Origin: Solea solea
Lineage: Eukaryota > Chordata > Actinopteri > Pleuronectiformes > Soleidae
Assembly: GCF_958295425.1 (NCBI RefSeq)
Contig: NC_081142.1
Coordinates: forward strand, 9,715,754 to 9,779,753
Reading direction: 5' to 3'
Length of the DNA stretch: 64,000 nucleotides
Under the pieces are notes generated by a model. That model was not told the origin of the DNA. It did not search any database and saw only the letters and a list, made by a program, of their open reading frames with translations. The position numbers and the translations under genes were made by a program. Below are positions 40,790 through 47,226 of this stretch, piece by piece. Position 1 is the stretch's first letter. Each line of letters opens with the position of its first letter.

Positions 40790-42648
40790 CCATATATATG
40801 TATATATATATATATTTTTAGCTTTGAATTTCTAGAATAGGGGTATATATATATATATATGTATATAATTGTTGATTTATTGTTCCCACAACAACATTTC
40901 CAACACTCACTGTTATATTCGTAGTGTATTTACTCTATTTTATCAACAGCAAATCGCACGTGGTGAACACAACTTTGCATCACACTTTTCATAGAATGGT
41001 ATGAGGAAAATCACGCGGGGTAATAAGTGACGAATAGTGCATGAGATTATGTGGTGCAAACTCATGTGAGAAAATGTGACATGAAGGAAACGACGGTGGA
41101 GCTCGCTGTACTGTACCGTCGCTGCAGAGCTGTGTGACAATCACAAGAGGAACTTGGCCATCATATGACACAGTCAGTTGATTATTTACAACGTGCATAA
41201 TGACTTATTGCAACTCGCAGGCCGCTCTGTGCGGATGTGCTCTCAGCAGAGACTCGAGAACAATAAACACATTGAGGTCATTCACATAAAGAAGCCGAAT
41301 GCTTCCTACAGAAACCACAGGCAGCACCATGTTTGTGTGTTTTTCTGAGGATGTTCAAACGTTTTGCTAATTTCCAGAGATAGATGTGTTTTTCGATCAT
41401 CAGACAGTCGATCTGAGACACAAGTCTAGAACAGAGAACATTGGGGTTGAAAAAAATAAAATACAATTGAGAAAAAAATCGACGTCAAAGTCACTGCCTT
41501 CAAAGAAAATAAAAGCCCTACACTATTTATTATAAAAATAAATACATAAAAAAAGTTGTCAAAATGAATCCAACTCTGTAATTGAATTGTGAATAAAACA
41601 AACAAGCAGCAGCATAATGATTTTAAGTTTATTCTTCATTTGACCGAGTGAAAAAAGGTTAGGCTGTCTCAGCAGATGATTTAACAAACAAAAAAAATAC
41701 AAATTTCATATTGAGACTTTTATTCTGAAAAAAATTTAAACTTATTCGAATAGAGTCTGTTGACAGTGAACTTAAACTCAATATTTGGTTTGAAAAATAC
41801 AAATAAAAACACTGCTGTTTTCATGGACAGGCAGGTTTGGGGAGTAAATGTCTGTAAAATAACTACTTGATGTCCAATAAATATTAACAGTACAAATGCA
41901 TCTCTCACAGGCATTTGTCTTCATAACAAGCTGCTGATTAAAGACAACGTCCACATTATTGTTAGTTTAAGGCAGCAAACGTGGGTTTTTGTTTCTGACT
42001 GAAGACGTTTGAAGACACTTTGTCTGATGAAGATATAATGTTTACAGGCTGATCTCTGGTTTCTGAGGTGTCCTCACTAAGATATAAAAACGTGTGTGTG
42101 TGCGTGCGTGTGCGTGTGCGTGTGCGTGCGTGCACAGAGGCTGTTAGATCTAAGGAGAAAGCAGAGATCAAAACAAATATCCTCTCACAGACTCTCTTTG
42201 TTCACAAATGTGTCTGACAACTGTTTCAAAGCATCGAGCTACACGCACATGCTACAACTGGATCAGACGACAAGTGCCCTCCTTCTTTTCTTTTTGACAT
42301 CTTTTCTTCATGAATTTTAATGCAAACTCAAACCAACGCTCCACCAAACCTCATTTAAACAAACCGTTCCCTCAGATGCAGGTTTCACGAGCAGCACCAC
42401 CGACACAACACCAACTATCCTTTTTTCAATAAATGATAAGATCATTAGTGAATTCTCACAACTTATACAACGCAGCAAGTTTAGAAATGAGTCAGTCAAC
42501 TTTGAAGCAAACTGCCACCTGAAAAACATCTGCAACGGCTCGCCACCACAAACCCAACCAGGTCAAATCGGTTAAACAATGATTTAACGAAAAAGAAAAT
42601 GACAAGGAGTAACCAAAAGGTGAGAAATGATGGGTTAAGAGCCAAGAG

Positions 42649-42682
<34 letters not shown>

Positions 42683-42867
42683 AGCATTTTAAGGTCACAT
42701 CCAGTCCACAACCTCTGCTGCTGTGTGTCAAGTTTTTTTCCTCTCAGATCAAAAAAGAGAACATTAGTCCTAAAGCAGATTTCCCTCGTACCTCTCTTGA
42801 AAGACCATCTCTTCATCCAGAGTTTGGAGAAGGAGGGCCAGGAGTTGTTAAGAGGAGAGTCCGCCAT
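5940..42867 (-). CDS. arhgef18: arhgef18 (p114RhoGEF), complete, 32 coding exons
   Basis: Rho guanine-nucleotide exchange factor of the Lbc-like DH-PH family; in vertebrates it activates RhoA, acts at epithelial junctions and is needed for apico-basal polarity. Exons resolved by eye from splice sites and phase, 5' to 3': 42867-42792, 37724-37573, 36546-35975, 35309-35168, 34800-34674, 34590-34536, 33356-33312, 32887-32813, 32248-32140, 31640-31448, 23820-23753, 23163-23118, 21685-21478, 21082-20976, 20532-20392, 20025-19775, 19601-19476, 19028-18911, 18783-18529, 18321-18245, 18057-17879, 17623-17550, 17249-17064, 16882-16736, 16442-16327, 15876-15808, 15635-15588, 15486-15205, 15072-14923, 8486-8141, 7478-7353, 6247-5940. 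They total 4,974 nt, which is 1,657 residues plus a stop. Domains: C1 about 486-532, DH about 700-895, PH about 935-1040, coiled coil about 1255-1398, low-complexity tail. Human long form is about 1,360 residues, so this protein is longer, mainly at the N-terminus. Identification rests on matches such as [25 protein letters not shown] and the C-terminus KEDVIFF. Confidence 0.93.
7353..7478 (-). CDS. arhgef18: arhgef18 exon 31
   Basis: Reads [20 protein letters not shown] then [13 protein letters not shown]; human has [20 protein letters not shown] and RRSLSP. Likely phosphorylated Ser-Pro site (inference). Confidence 0.92.
8141..8486 (-). CDS. arhgef18: arhgef18 exon 30
   Basis: Encodes 115 codons including [29 protein letters not shown] and [13 protein letters not shown], all with close human counterparts ([23 protein letters not shown]). 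Pro/Ser-rich and probably disordered. Separated from exon 29 by a 6.4-kb intron; the phases agree (0). Confidence 0.94.
11640..12540. repeat. dispersed repeat B, copy 1 (arhgef18 intron 29)
   Basis: Shares many blocks, in the same order and orientation, with 55,620-56,290 in insr: AGTGGCAGAG, TGTTCTCAGCCA, ACCACTTGTTTA and TGTAGAGAAG. Contains two internal copies of a roughly 65-base unit starting GTACAGAAAATAAA (about 11,688 and 11,889). Limits are approximate; no coding potential seen. Confidence 0.75.
14842..14900. repeat. common fish repeat fragment next to arhgef18 exon 29
   Basis: GGCTGCTCCCTTCAGGGGTC followed by GCCACAGCGAATCA is a very frequent fish repeat motif. It ends only about 25 bases from the exon 29 donor. 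Confidence 0.6.
14923..15072 (-). CDS. arhgef18: arhgef18 exon 29, coiled coil end
   Basis: 50 codons: [20 protein letters not shown], then [19 protein letters not shown], closing KIKRKTIE. Human has [35 protein letters not shown]. Its donor lies close to a common fish repeat fragment. Confidence 0.95.
15205..15486 (-). CDS. arhgef18: arhgef18 exon 28, coiled coil
   Basis: 94 codons: [17 protein letters not shown], then [20 protein letters not shown] and a long Gln/Glu/Arg heptad-like stretch ending EEECRQLE. Human has [20 protein letters not shown]. Predicted coiled coil for self-association or partner binding (family knowledge). Confidence 0.95.
15588..15635 (-). CDS. arhgef18: arhgef18 exon 27 (16 codons)
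   Basis: Reads [16 protein letters not shown]; human has VQRIQTLSQLLLNLQ. Beginning of the helical region before the coiled coil. Phase 0 at both ends. Confidence 0.88.
15808..15876 (-). CDS. arhgef18: arhgef18 exon 26 (23 codons)
   Basis: Reads [20 protein letters not shown] then EAE. Phase 0 at both ends, so it could be skipped without a frameshift. No clear human match that I can recall. Confidence 0.78.
16327..16442 (-). CDS. arhgef18: arhgef18 exon 25
   Basis: Reads [20 protein letters not shown] then [19 protein letters not shown]; human has [20 protein letters not shown]. Basic, Ser-rich linker. Confidence 0.88.
16736..16882 (-). CDS. arhgef18: arhgef18 exon 24, [10 protein letters not shown] motif
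   Basis: Reads [15 protein letters not shown] and [14 protein letters not shown]; human has PPRRAETFAGYDCTNS. The RRxDTFxGYD motif is shared by Lbc-family GEFs. Two overlapping donors are possible. I chose AGTAAGA/gtaagt because it gives SKNGS, matching human TKNGS. Confidence 0.9.
17064..17249 (-). CDS. arhgef18: arhgef18 exon 23
   Basis: Reads [20 protein letters not shown] then [13 protein letters not shown]. It matches human [30 protein letters not shown]. A helical segment between the PH domain and the coiled coil, ending LLKGALTE. Confidence 0.92.
17550..17623 (-). CDS. arhgef18: arhgef18 exon 22
   Basis: Reads [20 protein letters not shown] then FKDFQ, directly after the PH helix; human has SCPDEEEGPF, ARATRLRDFQE. 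Acceptor gctaag on the plus strand reads cttag on the sense strand. Confidence 0.92.
17879..18057 (-). CDS. arhgef18: arhgef18 exon 21, PH domain end
   Basis: Reads [20 protein letters not shown] and [20 protein letters not shown], finishing [11 protein letters not shown], the C-terminal PH helix. Human has [19 protein letters not shown] and AWMAHIQRAVE. Confidence 0.95.
18245..18321 (-). CDS. arhgef18: arhgef18 exon 20, PH domain
   Basis: Reads [20 protein letters not shown] then YVFASV, matching the human [20 protein letters not shown]. Core strands of the PH domain, which in Lbc-type GEFs binds activated Rho or lipid. Confidence 0.95.
18529..18783 (-). CDS. arhgef18: arhgef18 exon 19, DH end and PH start
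   Basis: Starts [20 protein letters not shown], the last DH helix, and ends [15 protein letters not shown], the first strands of the PH domain. Human has [17 protein letters not shown] and LEGMLCWKTTSGRLK. Donor AAAG/gtgtga. Confidence 0.94.
18911..19028 (-). CDS. arhgef18: arhgef18 exon 18, DH domain CR3
   Basis: Reads [20 protein letters not shown], then [19 protein letters not shown]. The [13 protein letters not shown] helix is the diagnostic CR3 helix of DH domains and contacts the GTPase. Confidence 0.96.
19476..19601 (-). CDS. arhgef18: arhgef18 exon 17, DH domain middle
   Basis: Reads [20 protein letters not shown], then [17 protein letters not shown]; human has [20 protein letters not shown]. 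Exactly 42 codons, phase 0 at both ends. Confidence 0.95.
19775..20025 (-). CDS. arhgef18: arhgef18 exon 16, DH domain (CR1)
   Basis: Reads [20 protein letters not shown] and continues to [16 protein letters not shown] and [14 protein letters not shown]. This is the first conserved helix of the DH catalytic domain, which binds the Rho switch regions and drives nucleotide release. Acceptor tttacag, donor CAG/gtagga. Confidence 0.95.
20392..20532 (-). CDS. arhgef18: arhgef18 exon 15, entry to DH domain
   Basis: Reads [20 protein letters not shown] and [23 protein letters not shown] is the classic lead-in to the DH (Dbl homology) domain of this subfamily. Human has AESWSLAVDAAYAKK and VKRQDVLYE. 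Confidence 0.94.
20976..21082 (-). CDS. arhgef18: arhgef18 exon 14, GEMDETDS segment
   Basis: Reads [14 protein letters not shown] and STTESIIVE; human has ITGEMDEADS and NTESIFVE. Acceptor tcctttag, donor gtgagt. Confidence 0.93.
21478..21685 (-). CDS. arhgef18: arhgef18 exon 13, contains likely short-isoform start Met
   Basis: Reads [15 protein letters not shown] and later [10 protein letters not shown], which matches MTVSQKGGPQ, the start of the human 1,015-residue p114RhoGEF isoform. The corresponding ATG is at 21,593-21,591 (residue 585) and would give a 1,073-residue short form. The rest is Ser/Thr-rich, ending HHHNSSG before donor gtgagt. Confidence 0.9.
21845..21889. repeat. perfect 20-bp hairpin with 5-base loop
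   Basis: AGCTAGCATTTACCCAGGTC (21,845-21,864), loop ACTAA, then its exact reverse complement (21,870-21,889). In arhgef18 intron 13... the intron between exons 12 and 13, 160 bases upstream of the exon 13 acceptor. No mismatch in 20 pairs. Confidence 0.97.
22164..22993 (+). mobile_element. non-autonomous hAT-like DNA transposon
   Basis: An 830-base insertion in arhgef18 intron 12 with an exact 8-bp target-site duplication, ATTATATA, at 22,156-22,163 and 22,994-23,001. The ends are imperfect inverted repeats (CAGTGGTGGGCGGTCAGGGCC against CAGTAGCGTACCGTG...GTCAGGGCC). An 8-bp duplication is the hAT hallmark. Inside, on the plus strand, 22,577-22,858 encodes a fragment with [20 protein letters not shown], resembling the N-terminus of TTF-type/ZMYM1-like hAT proteins. 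The catalytic domain is missing, so the copy cannot move itself. Confidence 0.85.
22577..22858 (+). pseudogene. hAT transposase N-terminal remnant (TTF/ZMYM1-like)
   Basis: A 93-codon open stretch inside the hAT-like element. The segment [20 protein letters not shown] followed by GRPTPK resembles the region just before the TTF zinc finger in ZMYM1-like transposon proteins. No zinc finger, RNase-H-like core or dimerisation domain follows. A relic, not a host gene. Confidence 0.6.
23118..23163 (-). CDS. arhgef18: arhgef18 exon 12 (46 nt)
   Basis: Reads [15 protein letters not shown] between acceptor cacatacag and donor G/gtaagc. Linker between the C1 finger and the conserved short-isoform start in exon 13. 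It lies just beyond the right-hand target-site duplication of the hAT element. Confidence 0.85.
23753..23820 (-). CDS. arhgef18: arhgef18 exon 11: second half of C1 zinc finger
   Basis: Completes CMNC and supplies CAVNVHKSC and the final GEC. Spacing C-x2-C-x4-H-x2-C-x6-C is close to the C1 consensus, but the middle spacer (11 residues between CSLC and CMNC) is short. This is usual for atypical, non-phorbol-binding C1 domains of the Lbc family. Donor AAG/gtaagc. Confidence 0.92.
28288..28420 (-). promoter_or_regulatory. candidate internal promoter / non-coding first exon for short arhgef18 isoform
   Basis: Inside the 7.6-kb intron 10, a locally CpG-richer stretch ends on the minus strand in a good donor (GGAACG/gtaaggg, exon end 28,288). 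Upstream it carries CCCGGG and an inverted CCAAT. A transcript starting here and splicing to exons 11-13 would use the Met at 21,593 that matches the human short-isoform start. The right limit is a guess. Support is by position and splice signal only. Confidence 0.35.
28540..28720. repeat. dispersed repeat D, copy 1
   Basis: Contains ACTGACCTTGTAAGGACCAG and GTTAGGGTTAGG. Same family as 31,050-31,230 (same orientation) and 33,700-33,930 (inverted). Confidence 0.75.
29238..29322 (-). repeat. degenerate tRNA-like / SINE head
   Basis: The minus strand begins GCGCTGGTTCAGTGGTAGAG, a good tRNA A box. The 5' GCGCTGG could pair with CCAGCGC near the end. There is no proper anticodon arm or B box, so it is not a functional tRNA. 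Confidence 0.45.
31050..31230. repeat. dispersed repeat D, copy 2
   Basis: Contains AAACACTGACCTTGTCAGGA followed by CCAGT, then GGTTAGG-like sequence. Located 220 bases from exon 10. Confidence 0.75.
31448..31640 (-). CDS. arhgef18: arhgef18 exon 10: poly-serine and first half of C1 zinc finger
   Basis: A 193-nt exon. A Lys/Glu-rich start is followed by a run of 13 residues, 12 Ser and one Asn, encoded almost entirely by AGC (residues about 472-484). Then comes the first half of an atypical C1 zinc finger: His486, CSLC at 499-502, and the first Cys of CMNC. The second half is in exon 11, nearly 7.7 kb away. The trinucleotide run makes length polymorphism likely. Confidence 0.92.
31521..31582. 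repeat. coding CTG/CAG trinucleotide repeat
   Basis: Two runs of CTG on the plus strand separated by one TTG; in arhgef18 exon 10 they are AGC codons giving poly-Ser. The third-position uniformity suggests expansion by slippage. Confidence 0.9.
32140..32248 (-). CDS. arhgef18: arhgef18 exon 9, basic linker before the C1 finger
   Basis: Reads [20 protein letters not shown], then LSSLRNRM. It corresponds to human [21 protein letters not shown]. A basic Ser-containing stretch, probably regulatory. Acceptor cttccag, donor AAG/gtatac. Confidence 0.9.
32426..32756. mobile_element. TTAA-flanked MITE-like repeat C, copy 1
   Basis: About 330 bases in arhgef18 intron 8, bounded by TTAA on both sides. 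Ends AGGACCAATGTGTAAG and, inverted, GGGTCCAGTGTGTCAC form short terminal inverted repeats. This form is extremely common in teleost genomes. TTAA flanks suggest piggyBac-like mobilisation (inference). Confidence 0.65.
32813..32887 (-). CDS. arhgef18: arhgef18 exon 8, TWYEFLS motif
   Basis: Reads [16 protein letters not shown], then TWYEFLSH; human has LTWFEFLSES at the same place. Acceptor gtcacag, donor AA/gtaagt. Confidence 0.9.
   Translation of the reverse strand, partial: SQAEEQQIRCQRIRKCHLVRVPLS
33216..33247. repeat. CTG trinucleotide microsatellite, intronic
   Basis: About ten CTG units in arhgef18 intron 7, 65 bases from exon 7's donor. Confidence 0.95.
33312..33356 (-). CDS. arhgef18: arhgef18 exon 7 (45 nt), LQELRQYHG motif
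   Basis: Micro-exon encoding [16 protein letters not shown] together with the preceding junction codon. This is nearly identical to the human segment [15 protein letters not shown] and anchors the whole N-terminal half to ARHGEF18. A long CCTCT repeat (sense orientation) lies about 55 bases upstream of its acceptor. Confidence 0.92.
33405..33491. repeat. GGAGA pentanucleotide repeat
   Basis: About 16 units, CCTCT on the sense strand, upstream of arhgef18 exon 7. Confidence 0.95.
33670..34030. repeat. dispersed repeat D, copy 3 (inverted)
   Basis: ACTGGTCCTGACAAGGTTAG and GTTTATGCCAGAAAAGG are the reverse complement of copies 1 and 2, so copies 2 and 3 form a potential intramolecular duplex around exons 7-10. 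Confidence 0.75.
34536..34590 (-). CDS. arhgef18: arhgef18 exon 6 (55 nt)
   Basis: Short exon between acceptor ctcatgcag and donor gtaagt. Reads [18 protein letters not shown]. Both junction phases match (1 in, 2 out). Confidence 0.8.
34674..34800 (-). CDS. arhgef18: arhgef18 exon 5
   Basis: Acceptor atgtttacag, donor G/gtagag. Reads [16 protein letters not shown] and ends KQAARAAG, in frame with exons 4 and 6. Probably disordered linker. Confidence 0.8.
35168..35309 (-). CDS. arhgef18: arhgef18 exon 4
   Basis: Acceptor tgctgtcag, donor TGG/gtgagg. Encodes an acidic, glutamine-containing stretch ([17 protein letters not shown]) ending DETDSPW. Entry phase 2 and exit phase 0 agree with its neighbours. 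No known fold. Confidence 0.85.
35975..36546 (-). CDS. arhgef18: arhgef18 exon 3, large N-terminal exon
   Basis: A 572-nt exon open throughout (190 codons plus two bases). It contains [15 protein letters not shown] and YFKDLEGG, which resemble the start of the human long isoform (SMEDLSLDLG, EYLQDLG). The remainder is Ser/Thr-rich and probably disordered. It ends in phase 2 with [15 protein letters not shown] before donor gtaaga; the RRHSL motif is a plausible basophilic kinase site (inference). Confidence 0.88.
36755..37108 (+). mobile_element. L2-type LINE 3' fragment
   Basis: Lies in arhgef18 intron 2, antisense to the gene. The plus strand encodes [20 protein letters not shown] then [17 protein letters not shown], the characteristic C-terminus of L2/CR1-like ORF2 (general form: VPRTR, GDRAFS, APRLWNSLP). 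It ends in GTGCTGTATAAATAAA, typical of L2 3' ends. 5'-truncated. Confidence 0.8.
37573..37724 (-). CDS. arhgef18: arhgef18 exon 2
   Basis: Acceptor ttatctttcag and donor CAG/gtacaa. The translation is Ser/Pro/Gly-rich with several cysteines ([14 protein letters not shown]) and ends FFDNTCDQ. It reads on in frame into exon 3. No domain is recognised; part of the long, weakly conserved N-terminal extension. Confidence 0.8.
38571..38712. repeat. ATCT then ATCC tetranucleotide repeat
   Basis: About 25 ATCT units followed by about ten ATCC units, uninterrupted, in arhgef18 intron 1. Confidence 0.97.
39785..39803. repeat. poly-C run
   Basis: 19 C in a row in arhgef18 intron 1. Confidence 0.95.
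40070..40102. repeat. GT repeat followed by poly-G
   Basis: Short GT run passing into 13 G. Confidence 0.9.
40225..40400. repeat. common teleost dispersed repeat (growth of ATTACATTTACTC type)
   Basis: AGGTGGAAAGTAATGAATTACATTTACTC and the following TACTTGTACTTTTT tract are recognised by eye as a very abundant teleost repeat, probably of DNA-transposon origin. A related AGTACT-rich stretch at 40,550-40,605 may be its other end. Lies in arhgef18 intron 1. Confidence 0.55.
40607..40715. repeat. dispersed repeat A, copy 2 (inverted)
   Basis: Reverse-complement match to 1,095-1,235, and a further short piece (TCTAGAATAGGGGTA) at 40,830-40,846. Flanked by AT dinucleotide tracts. Confidence 0.85.
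40735..40865. repeat. AT dinucleotide repeat cluster
   Basis: Several AT tracts interrupted by CACACC and by a piece of repeat A. Confidence 0.9.
42090..42135. repeat. GTGTGC/GCGTGC alternating tract
   Basis: 46 bases of alternating purine-pyrimidine sequence with GC steps, a sequence type able to adopt Z-DNA. Confidence 0.85.
42651..42676. repeat. AC microsatellite
   Basis: Thirteen AC units, 115 bases downstream of arhgef18 exon 1's donor in intron 1. Confidence 0.95.
42792..42867 (-). CDS. arhgef18: arhgef18 exon 1 (start codon)
   Basis: Encodes the 25-residue N-terminus beginning [13 protein letters not shown] and ending WSFKR, then a donor AG/gtacga. It ends in phase 1, which fits exon 2 exactly and makes an Ala codon at the junction. 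The ATG is followed by G and is preceded by a pyrimidine-rich 5' region. The assignment depends on phase match and on the Trp/Lys/Arg-rich sequence. The distance to exon 2 (5.1 kb) leaves some room for other first exons. Confidence 0.75.
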
Positions 42868-42973
42868 AGGAGCAGCACAGTGGGGAGGCCGGCTGGAACT
42901 GGGGCTGACTCACACTGGAGCTCAGGCACCAAGTGAGAGAGAGGCAGGGAAGGAGGGAGGAGAGTCGAGACAC

Positions 42974-42974
<1 letters not shown>

Positions 42975-43004
<30 letters not shown>

Positions 43005-43005
43005 G
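42975..43005. repeat. GACA tetranucleotide repeat
   Basis: About seven GACA units upstream of arhgef18 exon 1. Confidence 0.95.
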
Positions 43006-44158
43006 TGAGAGAACCACCGAGCTGTTTGGTTGGGAATGATCTCCTCAAAGAGAGACAGTGGGGACAGGGTGGCAATGAAGGAGAAAGTGGTTTGTGAATG
43101 ACACAGGATTGAAGGGTTGGCAAAAAAAAGGAAGACAATATGAATATTTTGGGTCTTAGACATTGACTTTTACTTTAAAAAGTCATCTTTTTTTTTTAAG
43201 GAAACAGAGTAGGAAAAGCATAAGCGAAAGCAAGAATACAGTAGACAGAGTGAGTATGGAGCAATGATCCAGGGTGTGTATGTTCTTATTCTGTGTCACA
43301 TGGAGATAAAAAAACCACCACATAGAGCTTTAAAAAGCAAAGAGACGTCCTATACAATGGTGAAGAGCTTGAACAGAAAAGGAGACGATCCGTTTGTCAC
43401 CCGCTCCACAAGAAGCCGAGAAACCGTTGCAGCCGCTGTGCTGCTTAATTTGCACAAGTGCAGTCAGTGATGACTGTCAAGTTCAGTTCAGTGCACATCG
43501 AGAGGGAAAGTCTCGTTACTCTCCCAGAGACAGACACAGGAAACAAACACACCAGCACAGAGAGAGAAAGAATAAAAACACACTATTACAGTACCTCACA
43601 TCATAAACAATGCTGTGGTGAGGCACTGACAGTAAAATCAATAAACTCGTTACTTACATGTGAGGGTGAGTGACAGGCGGTGGGATTAAATCCTTTCTGT
43701 GCACAGAAATGAGACAAAGATGTGTTGAAATAATCCTTCCGGTGTGACTGTTGTGTGTGACAACTTGGTCCTCAGTGCAGAGAGCCAGCAGCGAGCCACA
43801 GGATCTCAACCCTGCTTCCTCTTTTTCTCAGACCGTGTGGCAGAGGACAAAATGACGCCATTTGGCCCACATGTGCACAAGTTTCAGCCGTCACCGCTGC
43901 TGCTGTGAAACCTGCTGTGGCAGCAAAGCGCGCCCAGTGGCAGCAAAGCACTTTAGAAGTCGTGTGGTGACATTATGTCACAGAGTTTATTGACAATAAA
44001 CCTTTGTGCTCACCTCAGAGACTCTCAACAACACAGGATTGCATACGCAGCTCGGATGCACGTCATTATACACATGAAATGTTCAGTTTTCAATCTTCAC
44101 CATCTGCATCTGCCATGTTTTTGCAGCTTCACTCTCATCTGAGCAGGTTTTGGGGTGA

Positions 44159-44175
44159 GGGGGGGGGGGGGGGGG
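44159..44175. repeat. poly-G run
   Basis: 17 G in a row. Confidence 0.95.
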
Positions 44176-44864
44176 TGCAGTGGTTTTTGTCAGGGCACAG
44201 TTTCTGCAGAGCTGCACAGAAGTGCAGTGCAGCGCAGTGCACACTGTGTCTGTTTGTCGCCTCCTACTCTGAGATGTGTGTGACTGAGCGCTGAGGCTCA
44301 CATCAATGAGAAGAAGTGCATTATTGACAACATCATTCACAGACAAGTGTCCGACTGTTGTAAATAACATCCCGGCAATATTGTCTGCAGTTCTCGGACT
44401 GACTCAAGTTATTAATAAAATCTAATATATGTTGGTTTGATGCGTAAACTAAAGGTAATGATAAATAGCAATGGAAGTATTTTCTCTTTCTCTGTTTAAA
44501 GTTTAGATAAGAAGAGTTCATCCACACTGAAGCAACGTTTGACCCAACTCAGCGTGGGATTTGTGTAATATGTGGGAAACCATGACTTGACTTGTCAGTT
44601 GTAAGCACTTGATTCTTAGCTCCATCGCTGCACTGTCGTTAAAAAGCGTGAGACCGTTTTTTTTCTCCAATAATTTTATTCATAATTTTAATATAAACAG
44701 TTAATTGTTGAATAATTTACACACAGCAAGATTTTTATTTTCATATCATTGCAACATTTTCCTGTACATGTCACTACTTGACTCTCCTTTGAAAACATAG
44801 AAAAAATAAATTGTCAAGCGTTCATTTAGTCATGGCACATTTTTGATCCTGTACAATATGTATG

Positions 44865-44867
<3 letters not shown>

Positions 44868-44900
<33 letters not shown>

Positions 44901-44924
44901 TTCAACATGTTGATATATATATAC

Positions 44925-44970
<46 letters not shown>

Positions 44971-44980
44971 GTGATACATA
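44868..44980. repeat. TG then AT repeat
   Basis: About 15 TG units, a short spacer, then AT tracts broken by TACATATAT. Confidence 0.95.
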
Positions 44981-45695
44981 AAGATAATGGCACATTTGGA
45001 TCCAGTGTGAGGGATGAAGCGTTCTCTGTGGGTTGCAGGTTTGGGTATTTGGACTGTACATACACACACACACATGTGCACCATGTGTGCATTCGCTGCA
45101 CTGGTGTCTCAACATAACGTATACACAACATATTCCAAAAAAAAAAATTAACACATCAGCATATTCATCGGCAATAAAAAAAAATGACAACAATAAAGAG
45201 GTATCCTGCAAAGACTGCACACATCATTCTGGGGACCACCTATGTGCACCGAGGAGAGGACTGAAGGTGATGCAGAAGAGGAGGAGGAGGAGGAAGAGGA
45301 GCTGCGAGACAAAGAAAGCCGCGGGCGGAAAGGACTTTAAAGTCAGGGCAACACAAGACACAACTCCACCCATTTAAACAACATACAGCACAGGGGACAG
45401 GATAGAGACCAATATAAAGTGTAAACTGGAGCAGACCACTGGACTGAACAACAAGGTCAAGAAGAGGCTGCTTTTTCCTGTGATCCACTGTGATCTGTAA
45501 GTTGTGTGCAAATGGTAAACTTAGGCATAATATCCATGAATATTTTTATTTTTAGGTTGTTTATAATATGTTTAGTAAAAAAAAAATACTTCATTAAATG
45601 TAAAACAAAGGGAAAATTGTTGTTTTTAGGTTAACATACTATTATTTTACTGCTCCGGCCGATGAACTAAAATGAGTTTGACACTCATTATTTAA

Positions 45696-45723
45696 TGTAA
45701 TGTAATGTAATGTAATGTAATGT
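45696..45723. repeat. TAATG pentanucleotide repeat
   Basis: About five units of TAATG. Confidence 0.9.
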
Positions 45724-47192
45724 TATGCAAAGGGAGGAAACATAGGAACCAGCTAGGCTGACTCATGCTGCATTTGAGAATTTTGAGAAGGGCGGGTAAC
45801 TTGATGTAAAATAGCAATAGCAAATCGACATTTTTGTAGAATAATTTTGGCCGTTTCCACTCTGTCTTTTTGTAATTTTTGCTAAACTAAACTAAGCTCA
45901 ACATCTCCTGGCTGTTGCTTTCATTAAATGTCAAACTATTCGATGAACTCCTCCAGCTCTACAGTCTTAAAATGAATCATTTATGGTTGTTGAACCATCC
46001 GTAAAAGTTTTCTTGTTAGCTTATTTCGGGATTTCTTTTTTTTTCCGCTCGTGTTTCCTCTTCTTCAAAAAGGATGTGCAGTGGTCTTTTCCAGTTTTTC
46101 ACATCATAAAAAAATAAAACACATCTGCAAAACTTAACACACGCGCACACCTCTCGTAGGAGGACAACACCAGTGAATGGGTGATACGTTTATGACACTT
46201 AAAAAAAGGCCTTTATGAGTGACACGTTGCCGTGGCTGCGCGGGGGGGCGGGCGGGTTCAAATGTCGGCCAGCATTCACAACACGAGCAGGGTTCACTGT
46301 GGAAACATTTCAGGCCACATACTGTTTTTTTTTTAACTCTGCTCTTCTCTGTGTAAAGTGGGTCATGAACAAAAACAAAACAAAAAAACAAAATGTGTCT
46401 TTTGAAATTTAGAAAAAAAAGTTATATACACATTGATAACAATGTTAAATTCATAATGTACAAGAGTAGTAAAAGTTTACAGTCAGAAATAGTCATTGTA
46501 TTTGCCCTCCCTACTTTGGCTAAAAAAAAAAAAATAGAACTCAACATCTCTAAAACGTAATACTTTTTTCTTTTTCCTTAAAACAATAACACATACAATG
46601 CTTTGTTCTCACCCTGCACTACGTTACTAGCGTGCTCCGTCCGTCCAACCGCTTCTAAGGGCATCAGAGATCAACAAAACAAACCTCAACTTCCCTAAAA
46701 TCAAGTGCTTTTGGTTGGTTTTCTTTTCAGGAGCCAAGATGATCTGCTGCTATTTACAGTTAAGAGCTTATTAATCAGTTTTTTTTTGTCTCTGTTTTTT
46801 TTGAAAGTTCTAAGTTGCATTTCAAATGAGCTGTTGCTGATCCAAGGATTTTTGCATGTGCTTTGGAAGCATCGCTGTCAGAACAGACTGATGAGAAGCA
46901 AAATCAGTAAACATCAAATTATCAAGCTATCCGCTGGTATAGATAATTCTTTTTTTTTTTCATGCACAACGCAAGCCCAAGCTTAGCAGAGTAGAGACAC
47001 AAGTTCAACATTATTCTTTTTTTTTTGTAAAAATCATCAGTCATAAAATCCCAGTAAAAATCACCAAGCAGTTAGAATGTTTTTTTCTCTCTGTAATTAC
47101 AACTAAAGAACAAACAAAAATGCATAAAAACATAATTGATGTGATTTCATTTCGTGTCTGAAGGTGGAATATCCTCTTGTGAGTGACTGATG

Positions 47193-47194
47193 AG

Positions 47195-47222
<28 letters not shown>
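47193..47222. repeat. AC microsatellite
   Basis: Fifteen AC units in the insr 3' flank. Confidence 0.95.

Positions 47223-47226
<4 letters not shown>

Larger units (their letters stand above)
37725..42791 (-). other. arhgef18 intron 1
   Basis: 5.1 kb rich in microsatellites and dispersed repeats, listed separately. A stretch at about 38,930-39,540 has balanced composition and a short plus-strand open stretch but no recognisable protein; it may be an unnamed repeat. Confidence 0.65.
42868..44674. other. region upstream of arhgef18 exon 1
   Basis: Probable 5' UTR and promoter of arhgef18, judged by position only. It holds a GACA repeat (42,975-43,005), a G run (44,159-44,175) and short GCGC-containing stretches near 43,930. 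No TATA box, CpG island or further exon could be supported. Confidence 0.3.

Noticed and set aside
5940..42867. AKAP13, ARHGEF2 or ARHGEF28 as identity of the left-hand gene
   Set aside because: [20 protein letters not shown] and the KEDVIFF terminus fit ARHGEF18 specifically; no PKA-binding or ankyrin-like parts.
42496..43163. Several overlapping open reading frames on both strands around arhgef18 exon 1
   Set aside because: Apart from the 76-nt exon 1 they run through AC and GACA microsatellites and have no splice or similarity support.
44822..45220. 132-codon minus-strand open frame
   Set aside because: Its middle is the translation of TG and AT microsatellites; no splice sites or similarity.
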